Notes: generated by a model from the letters alone, not told the origin. DNA of 64,000 nt from JBFWWP01 sp050246115 (GCA_050246115.1 JBFWWP010000014.1:1-64000); one strand, 5' to 3'; counted from the first letter of the stretch, positions 1-8,828 are shown. Program-made: numbers and translations.

Positions 1-2
1 TG

Positions 3-119
3 CGGGTGGCGCGTCGCACCTACGCCGTGCTGTATCAACTCCCGGAGCTACGTCTCGAGGTCGAGCGACTGCGCCAGGCCGTCGCCCGGCTGGAGGGGTC
101 GGCAGCTCGGTCCGAGTAG
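3..119 (+). CDS. C-terminal fragment of an unidentified protein (cut by window edge)
   Basis: The frame is open from the left edge to a TAG stop and gives 38 residues. The last 25 or so (from LRLEVERLR to ARLEGS) have leucine and charged residues spaced as in a short coiled coil. No catalytic motif is present and the start lies outside the window, so no function can be assigned. Very short; it could be a chance open frame, although the helix-forming composition and GC-rich third positions favour real coding. Confidence 0.4.
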   Translation, partial: RVARRTYAVLYQLPELRLEVERLRQAVARLEGSAARSE

Positions 120-706
120 GAGCGCGCCGAGTAGGAGCGCGCAGCCAGCGCACATCGCGAGCGAACGCCTCGTGCGTGCTCCCGAACCGCGAGTCCGGCG
201 AGGGCCGGTACACGGACTCGTACACGATCGGAAGGGGTGCCAGCCGGGCAGCTGGACCTCAGGCCGGGTGCGGGGTACGAGTACGAGTACGAGTACCGCG
301 ATGCTGAGTACGAGTACGAGCCCGGCGCGGAGTTCTGACGAACAAAGCGCTGCAACGGAACGGAAATGACGTTCCGACATTCAAGATCACCCGCGCCACT
401 TTCGCCCGCTGACCGCTGCCGTTCGCTCAGGATAGTCGTACTCGTACTTAGTGCAACGGTACTCGTACTCGACAGGATCGCTGATGGCTGAACCCATCTT
501 CGAACCATGAGATGTTGACTCTACTGATCCAACGAACCAGCGCGGTATCGGAGGATCGAATCGAGTACGAGTACGAGTGCGAGTACGGGTGCGGGTGCGG
601 GTGCGGGTGCGGGGACTAGGACACGGAGAGGCCGAACAAGCCGTTGCACCCGGAACTCCGCAAGCGACCGCAGGTCAACGCCGAGACGACCGCGGCGACG
701 GAGGGG
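120..706. repeat. Gene-free stretch with GAGTAC/GTACTC hexamer arrays
   Basis: No convincing gene. Short tandem runs of the hexamer GAGTAC (forward) occur at about 274-299 and 307-321, of its reverse complement GTACTC at about 427-476, and again forward at 563-581, where it grades into GGGTGC/GGGTGCG units up to about 613. The forward-inverse-forward arrangement can form alternative hairpins. Such arrays typically expand and contract by slippage. Confidence 0.7.
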
Positions 707-1762
707 TCAGGGTCGCTTTTGACTCACGAAGCCCATGTACCGCAGGCGCACTTCCGGGCAATCCGGATGGTTGGTTCGGACGACGACGACGCCGCTCAGG
801 CGCGATCCGGGGCCGGGATACGGGTCCTTCAGGCGGGCGATGAGTTCGATGGCGCCGTCCGCCCTCTTCTCGCTCCGAACAACGATTCCATTTTCGGTGG
901 CGTTCGCGTTGGGCTCGACGTGAATCGACTCGATCTCCAGGGTTCGGTCATCGACGGAACGTAGGGTGGCGCGTTGCTCGGCACCGGCGACGTCGTCGAT
1001 GCGCGAGAAGTTGAAGAACTCGGGGTCGACTCGAACGCCCTGAAACACCGTTCCGCGCACGGGAATCACCAGGGACAATCCGTTTACCTTGGCGGTGACC
1101 TCGCCGCGGATCGCCCCGGCAGGGTGCTCGGGGAGCACGTTCAGGATGAACTGCGCGCGCGTGTCGTCGATGGGCTGGAGCTGGACGATCAAGTGCGGGT
1201 GCGTGCGCTTGTTGCCGTCGACCACACGCAGGTCGGTCACGGCCAGCGCCGGCGCAGTAGCGCGTTCGATGGTAGCGCTCTGGGTGCTCTCGGGGATGGC
1301 TCGTCCCGCGACCCCGGTCAGAACGAACTCACGGACATCGACCTGGGTGCCCGGGTGAAAGTCCGCCCTCACGGCGACCACGAGCGGTGGGGCGAATGCC
1401 GTCGTAACGATGTCGATGTGCTTGTCGAAGCGACCGAACCCGCGCCCGAGACCGATTTCGACCCGGCCCGTGCGACGCTCGTTCGGCGCGAGCGGCTCGC
1501 GAGCGAGCTGGACCTTCATGCAGTCGCAGCTCGCTTTGACGGAGGTCAGCGGCACCGTTTCCGAGCCGCGATTCCACAGCTCGAAGGTGACGACCCGCTG
1601 CTCCAAGTGACCCACCGGACCGAGTTCGATCTCGGCGGGGGAGACGACTACGTCGGACCTTGGAGTCCCGCTGGGCGCCTGTGCGTACGAGGACGGGATG
1701 GAGGAGAACGGGAGCGCGGCCGCGAGAACGACGAAGAGGACAACCCGGCTCAGCACGATCAC
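707..1762 (-). CDS. DUF1573-type exported protein
   Basis: Predicted secreted protein of 351 aa. It starts with a hydrophobic signal sequence (VVLFVVLAAALPF followed by SYAQA) and continues into a beta-rich region with a conserved-looking ASCDCMKV motif around residue 70, which resembles the SCGCT motif of DUF1573 proteins, common in planctomycetes and Bacteroidetes. The remainder looks like repeated immunoglobulin-like beta domains. The GTG start at 1762 is chosen because GAAAGGAG lies just upstream and the signal peptide begins there; the frame is open further upstream but has no comparable ribosome site. Molecular role unknown. It is divergent from the STAS/ATPase pair. Confidence 0.75.
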   Translation of the reverse strand: MIVLSRVVLFVVLAAALPFSSIPSSYAQAPSGTPRSDVVVSPAEIELGPVGHLEQRVVTFELWNRGSETVPLTSVKASCDCMKVQLAREPLAPNERRTGRVEIGLGRGFGRFDKHIDIVTTAFAPPLVVAVRADFHPGTQVDVREFVLTGVAGRAIPESTQSATIERATAPALAVTDLRVVDGNKRTHPHLIVQLQPIDDTRAQFILNVLPEHPAGAIRGEVTAKVNGLSLVIPVRGTVFQGVRVDPEFFNFSRIDDVAGAEQRATLRSVDDRTLEIESIHVEPNANATENGIVVRSEKRADGAIELIARLKDPYPGPGSRLSGVVVVRTNHPDCPEVRLRYMGFVSQKRP

Positions 1763-2312
1763 GGAACTCCTTTCGGCAAAGGTCAACGGAACGTCGGCCG
1801 CTGAACCGGCAACGGCGAGGGCCCGATCGAGACCAACTTCCTCGATGAACTTCGCGACCCGGCACTCGACCCGTTCCAACACTCGACCCGTTCCAAGATG
1901 GGGCGTGCCTTCCCGAGCCTGCAAGGTCATTTTCAGTGGAGGTGCGTCCACATTTTGGATAGCCTCGGCCCTGGGTCTGGATGGCGCCACCCAGGGTAAC
2001 CCCGGGGCCCACTCCGAGACAACGCCCACTCCGAGGCAAGGCCCACTCCCAGACAACGGTGAGTTCGGGTGACTCGGTCACTCGCCGCCGCAGGGTTGGA
2101 CTACGAGAAGACGACACGAACGAGGAGACGCCCGACCCTGCGGTCAACACCGTGGGGCGGGCTTTTCTGTTGTCAGGGTACGGGCCGTCGAGTGGGCGTA
2201 CCCCTTTTCGTTTCAGTATTCACGTCCTCGCAGCCGATGAACCCACGGGCTGCGCAACGGCGCCCGCCGGTCGCGCTTCCAATCTCCATGCGTCGGGAAA
2301 GGGAGCTCCTGA
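1763..2312. repeat. Divergent intergenic region with short 17-bp tandem repeats
   Basis: Non-coding region between divergent genes. It holds a perfect 17-bp duplication (CACTCGACCCGTTCCAA twice, 1863-1896) and three near-identical 17-bp units beginning GCCCACTCC (2007-2057). A small hairpin (GTGAC, 3-nt loop, GTCAC, 2069-2081) and a terminator-like hairpin (listed separately) follow. Promoters for both flanking genes must lie here, but none is clear enough to place. Confidence 0.65.
2130..2173 (+). terminator. Terminator-like hairpin in the leader of the STAS/ATPase operon
   Basis: GCCCGACCC (2130-2138) can pair with GGGGCGGGC (2154-2162) with one mismatch. An inner CGGT-CAAC-ACCG hairpin stacks inside, and TTTTCTGTTGT follows. 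This is the form of an intrinsic terminator on the + strand, but no gene precedes it on that strand for about 2 kb. It sits roughly 140 nt before the STAS start, so it may be an attenuator or end a short leader RNA. Confidence 0.5.
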
Positions 2313-2648
2313 ATGAGCCTAAGCATGACAGCGGACAACCGGGAGTCGGTTCTCAGTCTCATCCTCGGAGGCCAACTCACGCGCGTCGATACGATTCCCT
2401 TCAAAGAATGGGCGGTCGGTCAGATCGACGAACACGGAGCGGGAAGGGTCGAGGTCGACTGCTCGGACCTGACGTACCTCGATTCGGCGGGGCTCGGGAG
2501 CTTGATCTTCTTGCGCAAGGTCGTGGGGGAGCGCGGCGGGGCGATGGTTCTCACTCGCGTCGGAGGGTGGCTACGAAAGTTCCTGCAAGTGACCGGGCTC
2601 GAGCAGGCACTGACGGTGCCGAATCCCGTTGCGGAGAAGCAGGGCTAG
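2313..2648 (+). CDS. STAS-domain anti-sigma factor antagonist-like protein
   Basis: A single STAS domain of 111 aa, the usual size for SpoIIAA/RsbV-type proteins. The motif LTYLDSAGLGSL near residues 53-64 carries the serine (Ser58) that is phosphorylated by a partner kinase in this family. Such proteins normally switch an anti-sigma factor/kinase on or off by binding. No anti-sigma factor kinase lies nearby. Instead a GspE-like ATPase begins 3 nt after the stop codon, so the two are almost certainly cotranscribed and may act together. Ribosome site GGGAGC precedes the ATG. Confidence 0.85.
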   Translation: MSLSMTADNRESVLSLILGGQLTRVDTIPFKEWAVGQIDEHGAGRVEVDCSDLTYLDSAGLGSLIFLRKVVGERGGAMVLTRVGGWLRKFLQVTGLEQALTVPNPVAEKQG

Positions 2649-2651
2649 TCG

Positions 2652-3923
2652 ATGAGCGAAGACCTCGATCTCTACCAGGATCCGTCCGCGCGGGCCGTTG
2701 GGTACACCGAGCGGATTCTCCAGGACGCCATCATTCGGCAGGTGTCCGACATCCACATGCAGTGGACCGCGAAGGGCGTCGTCGTGCGTTTTCGCGAGAG
2801 CGGCTTGCTGGTCGACTACGAACAGCTGTCGTCCGACGTCGGACGTAAGGTGATCAGTCACCTGAAGGTGCTGGCGAACATGAACATCGCCGATCGACGT
2901 CGTCCGCAAGACGGACGGATCATCTACCACTTGAACGAACGCAGTGTGGATCTGCGGCTCGCGACCGCGGCCACGCTGTACGGTGAGAACCTGACGATGC
3001 GTGTGTTCGACAAGTCGGCGTCGTATCGCCGCATCGAACAACTCGGATTGGAGCCGAGCGATCTCGAGCGAGTGAAGAACCTCGTTCGATCCCCGCACGG
3101 CTTGGTGCTCGTCACGGGTCCGACCGGAGCCGGCAAGACCACGACTCTGTACGGCTTGCTCGAGTACTTGAACGACACGAGTAAGAACATCATCACGGTC
3201 GAAGATCCGATCGAGTACGACATCGACCGCGTCAATCAGATCTCGGTGAATCGCCCTATCGGGCTCGACTACGCCGCGATCCTGCGGTCCGTCTTCCGTC
3301 ACGACCCCGACATCATCATGATCGGAGAGATCCGAGATCCGGAGTCGGCGCTGATCGCGGTGCGAGCCGCACTGAGCGGGCACTTGGTGTTCGCGACTCT
3401 CCATACCGGTTCGGCCCTGGGCGCCTTTACGAACCTCGTCCAGCTCGGAGTCTCGCCCTATCTGGCGTCGTCAGCCCTGCTGGGGGTCATCACCCAGCAA
3501 CTCATCCGAGCGACGTGTTCGCACTGCCGCGAGCGCTACGAATTTCCACTCGAGTCGTTGGCTCCGGTCGAACGCCGGGAGTACGAAATGGCGATGGAGT
3601 GTGAGGGCGTCCTTCCGGGCGCGAGTCCGTCGTTCGCGGTAGGAGTTGGCTGCGAGCAGTGCCGCGGCACCGGATTCTCCGGCCGTCTCGGACTCTTCGA
3701 GATCTTCGAGGTATCGCCGAAGGCGCGCGAGGCCTTGGCGAGCGGAGCGCCCCGATCCCGTCTCGAAACGATCGCCCGTGCGAACGGCTGGCGCTCGCTG
3801 CAACTCGCGGGCTTCTGCAAGATCGTTCGTGGTGAGGCAACGATCGAGGAAGTCCTTCGGGTCGTGCATCTCGAGACCGAAGCCGACGTCGTCGAGACGC
3901 AGCTCGAGCAACCCGCCCGCTAG
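2652..3923 (+). CDS. GspE/PilB-family secretion ATPase
   Basis: Type II/IV secretion ATPase of 423 aa. Walker A is GPTGAGKTTT (residues 156-165), the Walker B/Asp-box region is MIGEIRDPES (about 222-231) and a His-box LHTGSA follows. Two CxxC pairs (CSHC near 289, CEQC near 333) form the tetracysteine zinc module typical of GspE/PilB. It is shorter than usual because the large N-terminal domain found in most GspE/PilB proteins is reduced to about 15 residues before the N2-like region. Family members power pilus or pseudopilus assembly at the inner membrane. No pilin, GspF or secretin gene is in the window, and the only operon partner is the STAS protein. Confidence 0.88.
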   Translation: MSEDLDLYQDPSARAVGYTERILQDAIIRQVSDIHMQWTAKGVVVRFRESGLLVDYEQLSSDVGRKVISHLKVLANMNIADRRRPQDGRIIYHLNERSVDLRLATAATLYGENLTMRVFDKSASYRRIEQLGLEPSDLERVKNLVRSPHGLVLVTGPTGAGKTTTLYGLLEYLNDTSKNIITVEDPIEYDIDRVNQISVNRPIGLDYAAILRSVFRHDPDIIMIGEIRDPESALIAVRAALSGHLVFATLHTGSALGAFTNLVQLGVSPYLASSALLGVITQQLIRATCSHCRERYEFPLESLAPVERREYEMAMECEGVLPGASPSFAVGVGCEQCRGTGFSGRLGLFEIFEVSPKAREALASGAPRSRLETIARANGWRSLQLAGFCKIVRGEATIEEVLRVVHLETEADVVETQLEQPAR

Positions 3924-4181
3924 ACCCCGCCCGCGAGAGCTAGACGAAGACGAGGACTAGGCCAGCGCAGCCAGCGGCCGACCCAACCCGAAACCAAGCG
4001 GGGTAGTCCTCTTTCGGCGCGACGCGAGCCACGTGCCCGGACCTCTTGTCCCGGGCCACCGAGAGCGGCCGCCGAACCGAGCTGGTCAGGGAGTGCGAGA
4101 GTCGCACAGCGGGGGACGGGAACTCGTCTGGTGCCGCCCTTGCGAAGGCTCGCACCGGCGGGAGGAGGATCCGGAACGCCT

Positions 4182-4601
4182 CTACTTGCCGAGAGTCTTC
4201 TGAATGGTCTTCGGAATGACATCCTGGCGCAGGTAGATCAGCATGTGCCGGAACTTGTCATCCAACATTTCCTTCATGGCGTCGGAGTTCGCGAACTTCT
4301 GGAAGTCGAGTTCGCCCCCCCCGGATCCGGACGCCTGGGCTTGTTGCAGCCGTTCGTCGATCTCGGCCTTGAAGCGCTTGATCAGCTGGGGCAGGACGGT
4401 CTGGAACGCACCTTCGAGGCGCCGATTGAATTCGTGCCGCCAATTCGGTGCGTCGAAGAGTTCGCCGGCCTTCTCGTCCAGGGTGCCCGCAAGGTTCGCG
4501 AGTTCCTCACGAACGATCGAACGAACGAGGTCCGCGACCTCGCCGCCGGGCTTCGCCCCTGGCGGGCGCGTCATCGTGTCACGTTGAACGGTTTCTGCCA
4601 C
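4182..4601 (-). CDS. Small hypothetical protein, helical
   Basis: Predicted cytoplasmic protein of 139 aa without recognised motifs. It is rich in charged residues and looks helical from about residue 25 to 100 (for example RRLEGAFQTVLPQLIKRFKA), with a glycine-rich break (SGSGGG) near residue 95 and a basic end. The GTG start at 4601 is preceded by GGAAAGGA; the frame extends further upstream without a better ribosome site. It is transcribed against both neighbours, so context says nothing of its job. Unknown function; GC-rich codon use like its neighbours supports real coding. Confidence 0.65.
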   Translation of the reverse strand: MAETVQRDTMTRPPGAKPGGEVADLVRSIVREELANLAGTLDEKAGELFDAPNWRHEFNRRLEGAFQTVLPQLIKRFKAEIDERLQQAQASGSGGGELDFQKFANSDAMKEMLDDKFRHMLIYLRQDVIPKTIQKTLGK

Positions 4602-4721
4602 GGCCGCTTCCTTTCCCTCAGCCAAGACTACCCCGCTGCAACCCGACCTGGCAAACCGCCGGCGCAGAATCGAGTGGTACAATGGCCCCGTCTCTCACCG
4701 TGACAGGCACTGGACAAGCTC

Positions 4722-5951
4722 ATGATCGATCGCACGTTACAACTCGCAACGAGAGGCTGGGCCGGGCTCCGCCGCGGCTCCTTGGGGGGCCTGGTGCTGT
4801 TTCTCGGCCTGGTGATTGGAGTCGGGCTGTGGGTTCGAGAGCGGCAGCCTGCGGTTGCCGACTCGAACCGCGATGGCGCGGCACAGGTCGGCTGGCCCCT
4901 CCTCGACGAGGAGGCTCGCGGACGCCTGGGCGCGTTGAGTGACCCGAAGTGGTCGGTTCGGGAGGAAGCGTCTACGTGGCTGGTTCTGAACCCCGATCGG
5001 TGGCTGAAATCCTACCCAGCGGCCGGGTGGGACGGCAGCCCGGAGGCGCGGTGGCGGGTGCGACGAGCGATTGAAGTCGTGTGCGCGCTGGAGGATGTGC
5101 CGAATTGGGTGGCGCGCGAGCCGTGGGAGGTCGTGGCTCAGCGGTCGCGGGGCCTACACCGCGAGTACCCCGAGGCGTTCGAGCGCGCTCTCCTCGACTT
5201 GTTCCGCGCGCCCAGCGCTCGATTGCGTCAGCGGGGTGTCGAGATCCTGGGTCTCATGCCAATCGCCGCCCCCGTCTGCTGCGACTGGCTGCGTCCGCTG
5301 TTTCGCGACGTCTCGGCTTGGGTGCGGGTCAGCGTCTATCGCCTCGCCGCCACCTTGGATCCCGACTTCACCGAAGGCGAGCTCCGGCAGCTCCTGGCCA
5401 AGGCAGAGCCGGACGAACTCGCTGCCGAGGTCATCAAGGCGTTGCGCGAACTCGGCCGGCCGGTGGCGGCGTCTTGGTTGCGACCGCTTTGGAACAACGC
5501 CAGCTTCGAGCTACGGGTCGAGATCGGGCTGGCTCTGTGTCAGCGCAGCGACCAGCCCGGACCCGAAGTGCTGCAGTGGATGCTCCGTGCGGGCGATCCG
5601 AGCTTGGTCCTTCCCGCCTTGCGCAAGGTGCGCGAGTCAGCGCCGACGCGTGACCTCGAAGGGGTGTGTGAACTGCTGTCCTCGCCCTACGGCGAGGTGC
5701 GGCGAGCGGTTTTCGAGCTGGTAGACCGGTTCGGGAGCCCGGTGTTCTCGCCTTGGGTCGTCCCCCATCTCGCGAGCGAGGATGTGGAGGTGGTGTGTCG
5801 TGTGATCCAGTGGCTCACCCGCTGGCGGGCGGAGGACTACTACGCCGAGGTCGAAGCCGCGCTGCAACGCCTGCCGGTTGCCGATCGCCCGGTCCGTCTG
5901 GTCGCGGACGAAGGCGCGGTGAGGGTCGAACCGGCCCACGCGCCACGCTAG
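4722..5951 (+). CDS. Membrane-anchored HEAT-repeat protein
   Basis: Protein of 409 aa with one N-terminal membrane segment (GGLVLFLGLVIGVGLWV, about residues 22-38) followed by a periplasm-facing region of repeated helical pairs. Phrases such as RLRQRGVEILGLMP, WVRVSVYRLAATLDP and EVRRAVFELVDRFGS recur at roughly 35-residue spacing, as in HEAT or PBS-lyase-like repeats. These are protein-binding scaffolds with no catalytic role. The ribosome site is weak. Not in an evident operon; tRNA-Gln follows about 110 nt after the stop. Confidence 0.7.
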   Translation: MIDRTLQLATRGWAGLRRGSLGGLVLFLGLVIGVGLWVRERQPAVADSNRDGAAQVGWPLLDEEARGRLGALSDPKWSVREEASTWLVLNPDRWLKSYPAAGWDGSPEARWRVRRAIEVVCALEDVPNWVAREPWEVVAQRSRGLHREYPEAFERALLDLFRAPSARLRQRGVEILGLMPIAAPVCCDWLRPLFRDVSAWVRVSVYRLAATLDPDFTEGELRQLLAKAEPDELAAEVIKALRELGRPVAASWLRPLWNNASFELRVEIGLALCQRSDQPGPEVLQWMLRAGDPSLVLPALRKVRESAPTRDLEGVCELLSSPYGEVRRAVFELVDRFGSPVFSPWVVPHLASEDVEVVCRVIQWLTRWRAEDYYAEVEAALQRLPVADRPVRLVADEGAVRVEPAHAPR

Positions 5952-6017
5952 CGGGCCCCAACCCATCGACCCCGGTGTCGCCGAGGGTAGAACCCCATCG
6001 ATGCCAGCCAAACTGAA

Positions 6018-6047
6018 TTGACCTCCTCGCGACTCCCTGCTTATAAT
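6018..6047 (+). promoter_or_regulatory. Sigma70-type promoter for tRNA-Gln
   Basis: TTGACC (6018-6023) and TATAAT (6042-6047) are separated by 18 nt and lie 14 nt before the tRNA-Gln 5' end. The layout resembles the promoter before tRNA-Lys at 22.6 kb. Confidence 0.75.
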
Positions 6048-6060
6048 CCGCGCCCTTCGT

Positions 6061-6135
6061 TACCCCGTGGTGTAATTGGCAACACAACTGGTTTTGGTCC
6101 AGTTATTCTAGGTTCGAGTCCTGGCGGGGTAGCCA
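6061..6135 (+). tRNA. tRNA-Gln (anticodon TTG)
   Basis: The acceptor stem TACCCCG/CGGGGTA closes the cloverleaf. The anticodon arm ACTGG-TTTTGGT-CCAGT carries TTG in the loop, and the T arm is CTAGG-TTCGAGT-CCTGG. Discriminator G is followed by an encoded CCA. It reads CAA and, by wobble, CAG. It sits about 130 nt upstream of glmU, with no obvious terminator between. Confidence 0.95.
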
Positions 6136-6266
6136 CTTCTCTCTTGGTCGGTCATGCCTCCGCGGCAAGCTCGACAGCGCCACTCGGTCGTATCCGTGGA
6201 ATCTCTGCTGCCGAAGCGAATCGTCCGGCGAAGTGACGTGCCCGCTCGAGGGGGAGCCAATTAACG

Positions 6267-7682
6267 ATGAACCAGGCGCTTTCCGGGATCGTGCTCGCAG
6301 CCGGGTTCGGCACCCGCATGAAGTCGCGGAGCACACCCAAGGTGCTCTTTCCCTTGCTGGGGCGCCCGCTCCTGGCCTACCCCGTCGGTTTGCTCGCGGA
6401 ACTCGGTTGCCGACAGATCGTGGTCGTCGTCGGGAACGGCGCCGAGCAAGTGAAGGCCGCGTTTCCGAGCCCGAGCGTTCCGCCCCGCGATGCCCGACAA
6501 GCTCCGGGAAGTCCTTTCGGTGGCGCCTCGGTTCCGAGCATCACGTGGGCGCTTCAGGATCCGCCGCGTGGAACGGGCGATGCGACCCGCATTGGGCTTC
6601 GCGCCTTGAGCGAAACGACGGGGCCGGTCGTCATCCTGAACGGCGACCTGCCGCTGCTGCGGCGGGCCACCCTTCAAGCGCTCATCGATGACCACCGCGA
6701 TCACGGCGCAGCGCTCACTCTGCTCACCCTCGATCTCGTCGAGCCGCGCGGTTACGGACGCGTGGTCAGGACCGACGACGGCGATGTCGGAGCGATTGTC
6801 GAGGACGCCGACGCCACGCCGGTGCAGAGGGCCATCCGGGAGGTGAACGGCGGGGTCTACATCGCCGACCCGACTGCTTTGGCGGTCGGCCTCGAACACC
6901 TCATGGCGGCCGGGGCCGACAACGCGCAGGGGGAGTTCTATCTGCCGCCGGTGCTCCACCCAATTCGTGCAGCGGGCGGTGTGGTGCGCGGCTGGAAGCT
7001 GCCGTCCGGGCAGATCGACGAGCTCCAACAAGTGAACGACCGAGTCGAACTGGCCAAGGCGAGTTCGTTGCGCAAGGCGATCCTGATCGAGGAACACCAG
7101 CGTCGAGGGGTCACCATCGTCGATCCGGCGACGACCTACATCGAGGAAGACGTGGAGATCGGTATCGACACCGTGATCCATCCCCACACGACGATCGTAC
7201 GCGGGGTCCGAATCGGTGCGGGGTGCGCGGTAGGCCCGGCGGCGCACCTTCGGGAGGGTACGGTCTTGCACGACGGGGCCGAGATCGGCAATTTCACGGA
7301 GGTCAAGAACACGGTGCTGGGAGCGGGCGCCAAGGCCAAGCACCTCTCTTATCTCGGTGACGGGATCGTCGGCAAGGGTGCGAACATTGGGGCCGGGACG
7401 ATCTTCGCCAACTACGACGGGAAGGCGAAGCACACGACGCGCATCGGTGAGCATGCCTTCGTTGGGAGCGGCACGGTGTTCGTGGCGCCCGCGGTCCTTG
7501 GCGACGGAGCCAGCACGGGAGCGGGGGCTGTCGTCAAACGGGGCACCGAAGTCCCCGCCGGCGAAACCGTGGTCGGCGTGCCGGCACGACCGCTCACGCG
7601 GCGGGTCGCCGATGGAAACGTCGAACCCGAGAACGTGTCGCGCTCGGATGCGCCAACGGCTGCCGAGCCGAGGCCTGAGTGA
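6267..7682 (+). CDS. glmU: Bifunctional GlmU: UDP-GlcNAc pyrophosphorylase / GlcN-1-P acetyltransferase
   Basis: Makes UDP-N-acetylglucosamine, precursor of lipid A and peptidoglycan. It acetylates glucosamine-1-phosphate (C-terminal domain) and then uridylylates it (N-terminal domain). The N-terminal signature is LAAGFGTRMKS with the following PKVLFPLLGRP. From about residue 250 the sequence turns into left-handed beta-helix hexapeptides, with the acetyltransferase signature KHLSYLGD and GANIGAGTIFANYDG. At 471 aa it is full length. It opens the conserved run glmU-prs-rplY-pth, and its product feeds the lpx genes further along. Confidence 0.95.
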   Translation: MNQALSGIVLAAGFGTRMKSRSTPKVLFPLLGRPLLAYPVGLLAELGCRQIVVVVGNGAEQVKAAFPSPSVPPRDARQAPGSPFGGASVPSITWALQDPPRGTGDATRIGLRALSETTGPVVILNGDLPLLRRATLQALIDDHRDHGAALTLLTLDLVEPRGYGRVVRTDDGDVGAIVEDADATPVQRAIREVNGGVYIADPTALAVGLEHLMAAGADNAQGEFYLPPVLHPIRAAGGVVRGWKLPSGQIDELQQVNDRVELAKASSLRKAILIEEHQRRGVTIVDPATTYIEEDVEIGIDTVIHPHTTIVRGVRIGAGCAVGPAAHLREGTVLHDGAEIGNFTEVKNTVLGAGAKAKHLSYLGDGIVGKGANIGAGTIFANYDGKAKHTTRIGEHAFVGSGTVFVAPAVLGDGASTGAGAVVKRGTEVPAGETVVGVPARPLTRRVADGNVEPENVSRSDAPTAAEPRPE

Positions 7683-7789
7683 ACCCGGCGCAACGCACGA
7701 ACGCGCTCTGCATTCAGGACCATGCTCCAACGGGCGCGTGTCGCGACAAGCCAAAGGCGAGCGTTTGTGGGTGAAGGGGATGCGGCTGG

Positions 7790-7875
7790 GCCGCAGCCAA
7801 CAAGGGGGCTTTGCGAAAGCCTCGCGAGATGAGTCGAGTCCCAGAACAAGTGCGGTACGTGTTTGACCTGGGACC
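7790..7875 (+). repeat. Intergenic hairpin repeat, copy A (long form)
   Basis: Lies between glmU and prs. From GCCGCAGCCA through AAGGGGGCTTTGCGAAAGCC and on to a TTTGACCTGGGACC end, it matches the copy at 11938-12022 along most of its length. The hairpin core of this copy is partly degenerate. See the finding on the repeat family. Confidence 0.65.
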
Positions 7876-7898
7876 AGCTGAGGGGAACCGCGACAACC

Positions 7899-8828
7899 AT
7901 GGACAACCTGGTCGTATTCAGCGGTAACGCAACTCCCGAGTTGGCGGCCGCGATTTGCAAGGAGCTGGACTCGGGATTGGGGAGGGTCGACGTCGGCCGC
8001 TTTCCCGATGGCGAGGTGTCCGTCCGGTTGGAAGAGGACGTGCGCGGTAAGGACACGTTCATCGTGCAGTCGGTTTGTCCGCCGGTGAACGAGAACTTGA
8101 TGGAGCTCCTGATCCTGATCGACTGCGTGCGGAGAGCCTCGGCTGACCGCGTCACGGCGGTCATCCCATACCTGGGCTACGCCCGCCAGGACCGTCGGGA
8201 GAGCGAAACTCTGGTTCCCATCAGCGCCAAGCTGGTCGCGAACCTCGTCGTCGCCGCGGGTGCGCATCGGGTCTTGACCATGGACCTGCACACCGAGCAG
8301 ATTCAGGGGTTCTTCGATATCCCGGTGGACCACTTGTACGCGGGCAAGGTGTTCCTCGAACACTTCCGTCGGCTGCAGCTCCCGAACCTCGCGGTGGTGA
8401 GTCCCGACGTGGGGAGCATCAAGATGGCGCGCGCCTACGCGAAGTCGTTGGGAGCCCGACTCGCGACCGTCGACAAGCGACGACTGAGCGCTACCGAGAC
8501 GGAGGCCGGCTTCGTGATCGGCGACGTCAAGGATTGCAACGTGATCATCGCCGACGACATGATCGCGACGGGAGGCTCGATCGCAAAGGCGGCCAAGGCG
8601 CTGCGGAAGGCCGGCGCGTTGGAGATCCACGTGGCCTGCACGCACCCGGTCTTGTGCGGGCCGGCGATGGAGACCCTCGAGAGCAGCCCCATTGGGTCGA
8701 TCTTCGTCACCGACACCATCCCCATCCGCGAGAAGTACGTCGGCACTCGGGTGAAGGTGCTGTCGACGGCCCAGGTGTTTGCCGAGGCCATCCGGCGCAT
8801 CCACCATTCGAGCGCCCTCCGGCGCTGA
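7899..8828 (+). CDS. prs: Ribose-phosphate pyrophosphokinase
   Basis: Synthesises PRPP from ribose-5-phosphate and ATP for nucleotide, histidine and tryptophan synthesis. At 309 aa it is the normal length. Motifs seen: PDGEVSVRL near the start, GYARQDRR, the catalytic/flexible-loop region LTMDLHTEQIQGFFDIPVDH, and the PRPP-binding loop IIADDMIATGGS. The ATG at 7899 (MDNLVVFSGN) is preferred over upstream in-frame codons because family members begin there and AGGGGAA lies just upstream. Second gene of the glmU run; the short intergenic space before it carries repeat copy A. Confidence 0.95.
   Translation: MDNLVVFSGNATPELAAAICKELDSGLGRVDVGRFPDGEVSVRLEEDVRGKDTFIVQSVCPPVNENLMELLILIDCVRRASADRVTAVIPYLGYARQDRRESETLVPISAKLVANLVVAAGAHRVLTMDLHTEQIQGFFDIPVDHLYAGKVFLEHFRRLQLPNLAVVSPDVGSIKMARAYAKSLGARLATVDKRRLSATETEAGFVIGDVKDCNVIIADDMIATGGSIAKAAKALRKAGALEIHVACTHPVLCGPAMETLESSPIGSIFVTDTIPIREKYVGTRVKVLSTAQVFAEAIRRIHHSSALRR

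Noticed and set aside
250..613. GAGTAC arrays as a CRISPR
   Set aside because: Units are 6 bp, tandem without spacers, in both orientations, and no cas gene is in the window.
6261..8807. 848-aa minus-strand open frame opposite glmU and prs
   Set aside because: It is the antisense reading of two well-conserved genes; its composition (Asp/Arg/His-rich) is typical of antisense frames in GC-rich DNA.
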